64,000 bases of DNA from Phoronis australis (taxonomy: Eukaryota; Phoronida; Phoronidae), in NCBI GenBank assembly GCA_002633005.1, contig NMRA01000033.1, positions 560,233 to 624,232 on the forward strand, in the 5' to 3' direction. A model generated the notes under the pieces. That model was not told where the DNA came from. It worked only from the letters and a program-made list of their open reading frames with translations, and did no database searches. This document shows, piece by piece, positions 57,101-64,000 of this stretch; position 1 is the first letter of the stretch, and every line of letters starts with the position of its first letter. The translations under genes and the position numbers were made by a program.

Positions 57101-60100
57101 TGATGGTGAAGCTTACATATAACTTGTCAACTGTCACACCACGGAACGAGTCCTTGTGCATGATTCCTTGAAGGAAAAAGGAATTGTGTTATGAGCCATT
57201 GTGGAGTACTTGCAGGCATTAATGATAAATTGTTTGGCCACTTATTTGCTTGTACTGGGCAAGTATGATAAAACAACATTTGATTATTAAGTTTCCACAC
57301 TATGCAGCAAGCAAGTCGTCCTCTACAAATTGAAAAGGAACAATTTTGGCAATTATTTTCAACCGAGTATTTTACGCGTTGTAATTCACAGGATAACACT
57401 CTTTCCAAAATGTTTTCTTATACCCTTCAATCAATGGCAACAGTTACGTTATTGAGACGGTTGTTTTATCATTGTACCTTAAAGTTTTGTTTCTGATAAA
57501 TTTTACTAAAAAAAAACATTGACACGTGTCCTAATTCTTATGACACTTACTGGTAAAAAGTCTGCAAAAATCAAATTCTGCAGGATTTTTACTCGTTTCG
57601 GAAAATACATACTTTACTGAGATCAATTTGATAGTTTTGTAGACATTTGCCTGAATACACAAACACATCAGGGACAGCTGCCAGTGCCTAGTAGTAAAGC
57701 CGAGGCAAACACGCCAATATGCAAAACACTTGACCACAAAAATTGTATCATTTCGGATACAGGTGCAAGAAGCTAAATCTTTGCAACCTCTAAATATATG
57801 CAAGCTAGCCCTATGTGAAAGTACAGAGAACTATTGAGTTCAGGTTTGCAACACAATATTGCAGATGAAACTGGATAAGTTCCTCATTGCTATTCAATGA
57901 CACTTGACACACTGGCATTACATCAAGAACCAACCTCTGTCTTGACTGGCTGTTACCAAGAGGACCTCCAGATGGGTGAATGGATTCCATTGCCTAATGG
58001 AATTCCAACTATTGAAATTTTGATTAAAAGTTGTGTTCATGGTATAGAACACGTTTGAACACTACAAGAAGCCAAACAAAACAAAAACAAGTATTTATTT
58101 ATCTAAACATCATTCAACAAAGAATGGACTCACCGGAGACAGCCTAAGAGTTGTTATGTCTGCGGCGAAGGATGTTAAAGTTGAGTCCCGATGAGTTGCC
58201 AGCAGTCACTGGTACGGTGCGCGGCTTTAGACGCTCTGCGGCTGGGTTAAAGATCTTTTATAGGCCTAACTATCCCCAATTCCCGTACCAGGATGAATTT
58301 CAAAAAATAACTTGACTTGGCTGCGTCAGATGTGATATGCGACGTTGATGTTGAAATTGCGCCATATTTTTTATGTTGATTTCCTTTGTTGGTTTATAAT
58401 TCATATATTGCAATGTAGGCATCCTGGGGAGGCTTGGATGTACTTGTGACTGTAGAGTCGTCAAAATTTATCCATTCAAAATAATAAAGCTTAATGGTAA
58501 TGTAAGTTAAAAGGATACCAAACCCAGTTCTGACCTATAACAGATATCAAAAAAGAATTTCTCATCTAGTTCTGTGAAACAAAATGATGCTCAGTAACCC
58601 TTGGCAACTATCAAAAACTTGGAACAAAATTTGAAAACTCTTAACAAAGTCTGCTAACAGGCAAGAACAACATACGCTTGTGGCGAATTACACGATAATT
58701 GTAGGGAAACATCACTCACCAACAAGCATGTCTTTTCCATATATGACTTGGAGAATATGGTTTTTAGTTGAATCATACTTTTATCACTTATTAATAAGTG
58801 GGACACCAATGATTTTCAGGTGACAAAACAGGGTTTGGTATCGTTTTAAAAGTTAGAGGTTTGTGAAATTGGAAATAACACAAAACTTACCAGCATTGTT
58901 AATCAAGGTATTCAATCCATTCTCACCGACAATATCTTTTACCCTGTCAACAACTTGGGGAATAGTATCCGGTTTGCTTGAGTCTAAATGAAATAAAAAT
59001 GTTAAACTAACCAAGAGGAAAACTTTGTTCAAATTGCGACGTTAATTAGAACACATTGAGCAAAAATATAGTTAGTTTCACGAATGGCTGAAAACACATT
59101 GACACATATGTAAATATTCATAAACGTTTAGTCAGAAGGCAAAATATTACCGTGTTAGTTACCGTGTTAGTTACCGTGTTAGGACACAACATGGTGAACA
59201 AATGAAATTATATTTTCTCAGTTCATCTGTAAAATATAACAAGCACAAAATTTCTTGCTTTACCAGCTTTGAGTTGTTCAACTACTGTCCTACAAAACCT
59301 TGTAGGCAATCAAAATGTTGAAATCTATTGAAAACTGAAAACGGGCTATTTCAGCAATTATTTTTTGTCTTAAATTGGGAAGATTTCCCATTACATAACT
59401 AATTATAATTAAGGGAAACAGAAACGTTACTCAAAGCAATAATAAACCCATCTCTGTCACCAACAAATTTTGATTTTGGACACTAGAACCGTTATGCAAT
59501 TGGTCTCGAAGAGTTCCTATGTCAAAATAAACACGATTTCTAGGCTTAGATAAAACCATAGATTACAGACAACAGATTCGCAACTCCGACATTTTCTTGC
59601 ATAGCAGCCTAGAGGAGGCGCCACTCTCCTAAATTATCAATTTCAGTTTCCGGTTAGTGTATTGTGATGGGAAATGCTCGCATCTATTTTACTGTCCAGT
59701 ACAATGAACATAGGCAGANGCAAAAAAAATAAAACAGTAAGAGCGTAGGGAAATGGTGAGTTTGTTAATTAACCCCGGTAATTAAAATTATACGGATGAA
59801 AAAAGATTTAAATGTGTGCAGTTTTAGTGTTGGGGGGGGGCTCAAATCCAATTTCAAGTGTCAAATCCGGAACACGGCGCGTTCGTAACGGAACCATGGC
59901 TAAGTATAGAATCTCCCGCGATATCCTAGGCGACCGGCAGCGGCACTGTGCACTACGACTCCGTTTCCATCGTCTGCTCCACTGTACAATGAAGAAAATT
60001 TACTTCATTTTTTAAAGAAAATGGAACCTGAGTGGCGATGAAAAAACAGAAGCTGCTAGTAAGATGTGAATTTTAATCGAAGCCTTAGTGAATCACTCAG

Positions 60101-61669
60101 AAACTCGCAATACTCTCTTTGTCAAACCTTATCTTAAGACGGTTTCCAAAGCAATCCCGTCATTATTGCCAACACGAAAAATGGATTTGGTCTTTTGGGC
60201 ATTTGAAGACTATTTCAAATACGACAAATTTGTTAAGAATTGATGGCACAAAATATAAAACGTGTAATAAGCATTACAAAAAGAAGTAGGTTACGCGCGC
60301 AAACGCTGTGGCCCATAAACAAGTAAGTCTTTTAGTATGAGAGTTGTAGTTAAATCGTGGTGGTGTAGTGGTAACGTACGCGCGCTCAACCCTCTAGGTC
60401 GTGAGTTCGAGTCTTTGACACTTGCATTTTTTTCCTGTTTGACACGTTCTCCGTGTTTTTTTTTCTCCTTTTTTTCTTGGATAATACTTCAGGAATCAAG
60501 GAAAATGCTTGATTTTTAGAGGTAAAAACAGAAAAATTTCCTGGGCGGGAGGGGGGCAAACCCCCCTCCCGACCTCCCCCCATTCGGTGCTATGCGCATC
60601 TACAATCGTGGTTCAGTTTGCGCAAATGCTTCCAGCCGGACAAAATGTTGGGCCCCCCCTTGTGATATCCTAGATCCGCCACTGATGAAAACGGTAATTT
60701 CAGCATTGAAACACTGTTCAAAGTCTTTCAATAATAGAACTGTTGGTATCGTGAGTACTTTTGACACCCGACCACGCAACAGACGACCATGATTAGCAGA
60801 CAACGTACTTGCCTTAAGTAAAACTTGCTAATTTTGCCAGGTGCTGCTAGTGAATAGTGACATCACGGCTTATGCGTAAGATCACAGATTTCGTCCATTG
60901 AAAATATATGTACTATAGTCTATGATAAAACTACCAGTTTGTTACTGCTTGAAACAAGAGTGCACACCTTGTTGATTTGTCAAGATGTGTCATTTTATTC
61001 GCCGAGCATGATCTTGATCAATAACGACCTGTCTTGTTACATAATTCAAAAATCACGTGTGATGTGAGACAGGAATGCTCAGACCAATTTATTAACGGTA
61101 AATGGTCTCTAATCATAAGTCTCTTTCTTCGATGGAATGTGGCTTTAATGCCACTTTAAATTTCAAATATTCTGAATGTCAGATAGTACCACTAAAATAA
61201 CAAGAATCATTATAATCTGAGCAATGACGGTGATGAAGACTATTATGATGGTGATAACAGTGATCATAAAAAAATATTTATTGTCTTATGTTGACTACTG
61301 TGTGACCCAAGCGTGTACACTCTAAGCCGATAGGCTAAGAGTGAAAATTATTATTACTCTCTCGTCAGTAGCTATTACAACTTATCAATCTATTCTATGA
61401 ATTGAGCAATTGTCTGCACATAGCTGAATCCACTCCACAAGTTTTGTCCCTGGCACAAGTTATTGCCATTAATAGCATCTTTTTTTAAACGTGGCAGTTT
61501 CGGATCGCATAACAATGTGAAGTGTATTTGAGCAAGAAAGATTCATAATTCCTAGAAGTCAGCAGGTAAGATCATCTGTAAAAGACTAAATAAGTTTTCG
61601 ATTCCACTCACCTAACTGTACCAAATGTATTTTGGTGGTCGAACTATTTGAAGCAACTTGATGCAAGTT
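54123..61669 (-). CDS. C-factor-like short-chain dehydrogenase/reductase (5' end not seen)
   Basis: Exons on the minus strand: 61669-61612, 58983-58891, 57166-57072, 55764-55606 and 54347-54123 (stop). Phases agree throughout, giving 209 residues. Visible SDR landmarks are IHLVQLD (the Asp at the end of a Rossmann strand), LNTLINNAGI (NNAG), VVNISAILGS (catalytic Ser region), YSYSLSK (YxxxK active site), ALNMAAVS, and HPGWVSTDLGG. The C-terminus GQFYDYTGKVIPW is typical of the sniffer/C-factor branch. These are NAD(P)(H)-dependent cytosolic oxidoreductases of often unknown substrate. The first 40 or so residues with the TGxxxGxG cofactor loop are missing, and I could not find that exon up to 64000, so it is probably beyond the window. 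A 225-base N run lies in the intron between 57072 and 55764. Confidence 0.92.
56144..56368. other. Assembly gap (225 N) flanked by C runs
   Basis: A run of N bounded by CCACCCC on the left and CCCCCCAAC on the right. It falls in an intron of the dehydrogenase gene, and open frames across it are artefacts. Confidence 0.98.
59150..59185. repeat. Short triplicate TTAGTTACCGTG
   Basis: Three tandem copies of a 12-base unit directly precede a TA-type MITE copy, apparently extending its left terminus. Confidence 0.8.
59184..59396. mobile_element. TA-type MITE, copy 5
   Basis: Family phrases GGACACAACATGGTGAACAA, GAAAACTGAAAACGGGC, AATTATTTTTTGTCTTAAAT and the end GGGAAGATTTCCC match the other copies. 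It lies in a dehydrogenase intron near the exon at 58983. Confidence 0.65.
59709..60684 (+). mobile_element. TIR element with exact 5-bp target duplication, 976 bp
   Basis: It begins CATAGGC, with a deletion or N right after, and ends CCTAGATCCGCCACTG. It is flanked by ATGAA on both sides (59704-59708 and 60685-60689). Homologous to the inverted copy at 31805-32324. The right third carries a tRNA-like block and a GGGGGG-rich segment. No transposase. It interrupts a dehydrogenase intron. Confidence 0.85.
60354..60425 (+). repeat. tRNA-like segment inside the 976-bp element
   Basis: An A-box-like block GGTGTAGTGGTAACG and a B-box-like block GAGTTCGAGTC are spaced as in a tRNA. The segment starts close to where homology with the sister copy ends, so it may be a SINE inserted into the element. 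No anticodon stem is convincingly paired, and a functional tRNA is not claimed. Confidence 0.5.
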
Positions 61670-62989
61670 CTAAAACATAAGCAGATACATTCATCAATAG
61701 AACAGGACACCACTGAAACAAAAAACATTATTCTTTATCATATCAGGACTTGCTCTTACGAATGTATTATGACAAAAAGCAAAGTTAATTCTCGTCTTCT
61801 TACCAACTCATTTTAAGACGTGTGCTCACCGAATAAAAAACATCGGCCCGCATCAATTTCAGCCAAGGTCCATTTCACATTATGATCCTTTTTAGTGGGG
61901 ACGTGATGAAATCCACTACCTTGTGGCTAGATAGCGATAGAAAGGTTGGTGGCCAGCGTTCTGAATACTTTCATTAGTAACATTCTTCAGTTACAGCTTT
62001 TGCATACGTCCCTATAAAAACCTTTGAATTTTTACCCTAATCCACAAGGAAAGTGATATGTCAAGACATCAACAGCCTTACTAGTATGCTTCAACTCCTC
62101 GCGTGCTCAGGGTTGATATATTGAGTTGGCACGATCTCATCTGGTGAAAATCAAACAACTCAGGCCAAATTTACAAAATAACCTAAAGTTACAATATTTT
62201 TTCAGCAAGAAAAATTAACACAATTGGGACTTGGATTTTAAATCGGCGAACTAATAAAATTACAAATTAAAACGACTTCCGATAGACTTTGACTTCCTGA
62301 CTGCTGATTACATTAATTTTCACTTAATTAATTTAGGCATCTCTACTTACAATAGAAAGGTATAGTATGCAGTTCAAACGTCTTCGGGTTTTTTGATGAA
62401 TTAGGGGTGATGTTAGTATGTGTAATTGTAGAAAATACAGTATATGATAATTAAATATTTTACAAATAAATGCAAAACAGGAAAATAATTGCATAGTCCA
62501 TGACTAAAGTAATCCGTCAGACAAAATATTGTTTCCCTGTAACATGTAATTATGTTAACAACAAGAATAATTATTAGACTGGCAAAATTCTAATTACAGA
62601 ATGGCTTAGCCACTTTAATAACTTTCCCATTAACACCCCTTCATTCTTGGCCATGAGGGAAAACTACTCTGGAGATGAATTCGGCTTCTGCCCAGCTATC
62701 CTAATGGGGAATTCTGGGTCATTTTGTCTGGATACCTTCAGTTTGTACTGTGTCGTTTTATATGATGCCTGATACAGATGTAATTCTTTTATAATTCTTT
62801 TCAGTCATCACATTGTCAGTTGTCACCAACTTGACACTGTTATGGGATGGAATGCCTCAAAACGTCCATGAATGAAACTAAAGAACTTCACAGTCACTGA
62901 TACAGTGACGGGTAAAAACAATGACTCAAGTCAAGAGTTAGCATAGACAGTGGCCACCGTCTCTAGCTAGCCCCAGAGACAGTGAATCT

Positions 62990-64000
62990 CTTACAGGAAC
63001 TTCATATGCCAGAAGCTTTTCGGCAAATTACGCCTCACTGATGACAGCGTCAAAGTCACAATGTTATAAGTATTTTTTGAGCACAACAGGACACCTCAGG
63101 AGGCCGTCGATGTCTCTAATTCCTTTCAACTCAAACAAATATCTCCGTAATCAAACTTTTTCTTCGAGCAGTCCTTAGTACAGTTGCCCATATCGGCAAC
63201 TGGCCATTTTTAGCACAGTGTGCACTCGTGGCGGGCACACTAAAAATAGGAGCGCGGGCAGTGTAAAAATGGTCAGTTACCGATTTGGGCAACTGGACGA
63301 AGGACTGCTCAAAGAAAAAGTTCATGACAGCGTTCTGCCGTTCAGCAACTTTTCCAGACGTGAGGGGTTCTGAACGTGCGATAACATCTGGCTCTTTTGT
63401 TAACTGCCCAGCACTGCATAACTGTCCCGTATGACAACAAGCAGGCCAATATCTCCCAGGCTTCAAAGGGTTACTGAAACCTGGCAGAAAGGATTGTCTT
63501 AACTTCTGTTGTAGTTGGGCGACTTTGGTGATTCAAAAACTAAACATGATCAGCAGTTGACAAGGAATTCGGAAATGCTATTGGTTTATGTTCAAATATG
63601 TTATAACTTAACTTTCATTTTTAACAGCACAGCCCAGTCAGGCTAGAAACGATCTGATCGGAGATTCAGTTAGAGCAATTATCGAACTAAAGAGAGCCGG
63701 CCCTCAAAACATATGCCAGAATAGAGTTAATCAGTTGTGTAAGATAGTGGCTACAGGGGTATCTTCCCAACTTGTTGTTGGGCTATACTGCCTATAGAAT
63801 CAAACAAATTGGGAGCAACGGAAAAACGCCGTAATATTATGTTAGCGACCAGCCGTGTTTTTATGGGAGTATTTGTTCGAGTTGGAATTAAAGACATCGA
63901 CGGCCTCCTACGGCTACGGTATCCCTCTATGAGCGAAAGGTACTCATAATGATGTGACTTAGATGTTTTAACCAGTATGAGGAATATTTCGCCAAAAAGC
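62990..64000. mobile_element. Foldback repeat element running off the window end
   Basis: The left arm (about 62990-63150) and the right arm (about 63860-64000) are inverted copies: GGAGGCCGTCGATGTCT pairs with GACATCGACGGCCTCC, and GCTTTTCGGC pairs with GCCAAAAAGC. A second, inner palindrome lies at about 63163-63325. Single arms of the same family occur at 38930-39200 and 40590-40745. Confidence 0.7.
63163..63325. repeat. Internal inverted repeat (hairpin)
   Basis: The left arm holds GAGCAGTCCTTAGTACAGTT and CGGCAACTGGCCATTTTTA. The right arm holds AAAAATGGTCAGTTACCG and GCAACTGGACGAAGGACTGC. Arms are about 65 bases around a short loop. Confidence 0.75.

Larger units (their letters stand above)
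61670..64000. other. Upstream side of the dehydrogenase gene: no further exon seen
   Basis: The stretch was read on the minus strand for an exon with a TGxxxGxG loop and none was recognised. From about 62990 it is occupied by a foldback repeat. The rest is AT-rich and plain. Confidence 0.5.

Noticed and set aside
60354-60425. Functional tRNA gene
   Set aside because: A- and B-box motifs are present but the acceptor and anticodon stems do not pair convincingly, and it lies in a transposon.
1-64000. A previously undescribed multi-gene system
   Set aside because: All conserved genes belong to known families and are unrelated to each other; the remainder is repeats and small transposons.

Overview
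This window is nuclear DNA from an animal, most likely an aquatic invertebrate. The genes have many short exons with GT-AG introns, conserved metazoan proteins and long AT-rich introns full of small DNA transposons and satellites. The sequence alone does not fix the phylum. It carries assembly scars: single N bases near 23349, 55444 and 59719, and a 225-base N run at 56144-56368 bounded by C runs.

Four genes can be rebuilt exon by exon with matching phases. (1) SMARCE1/BAF57, an HMG-box subunit of the SWI/SNF (BAF) complex, on + at 1974-11460, 10 coding exons. (2) A mitochondrial pyruvate dehydrogenase kinase (PDK) on - at 30275-14893, 12 exons, 459 residues. (3) A CDV3 homologue on + at 40274-49920, 5 exons, 241 residues. 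(4) A C-factor-like short-chain dehydrogenase on - at 61669-54123, 5 exons seen; its N-terminal Rossmann exon is not visible in the window. SMARCE1 and PDK are tail to tail, PDK and CDV3 head to head across about 10 kb, and CDV3 and the dehydrogenase tail to tail. They are unrelated housekeeping genes with no operon-like logic.

The rest is mobile and repetitive DNA: a hAT-type MITE with an exact 8-bp target duplication, a second TIR family with exact 5-bp duplications at three insertions, a TA-flanked MITE family (five copies), a 2.6-kb foldback element holding a decayed HIRAN-like domain and a nested transposon, tRNA-like SINE heads, a ~440-bp higher-order repeat, and satellites of 29, 32 and 51 bp.

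No convincing new biological system is present. The most interesting point is that the 51-bp satellite beside the dehydrogenase gene is built from that gene's own last codons and stop. Next are the decayed HIRAN-like domain inside the foldback element and the 29-bp satellite that abuts a PDK splice donor and is open in all three sense frames.
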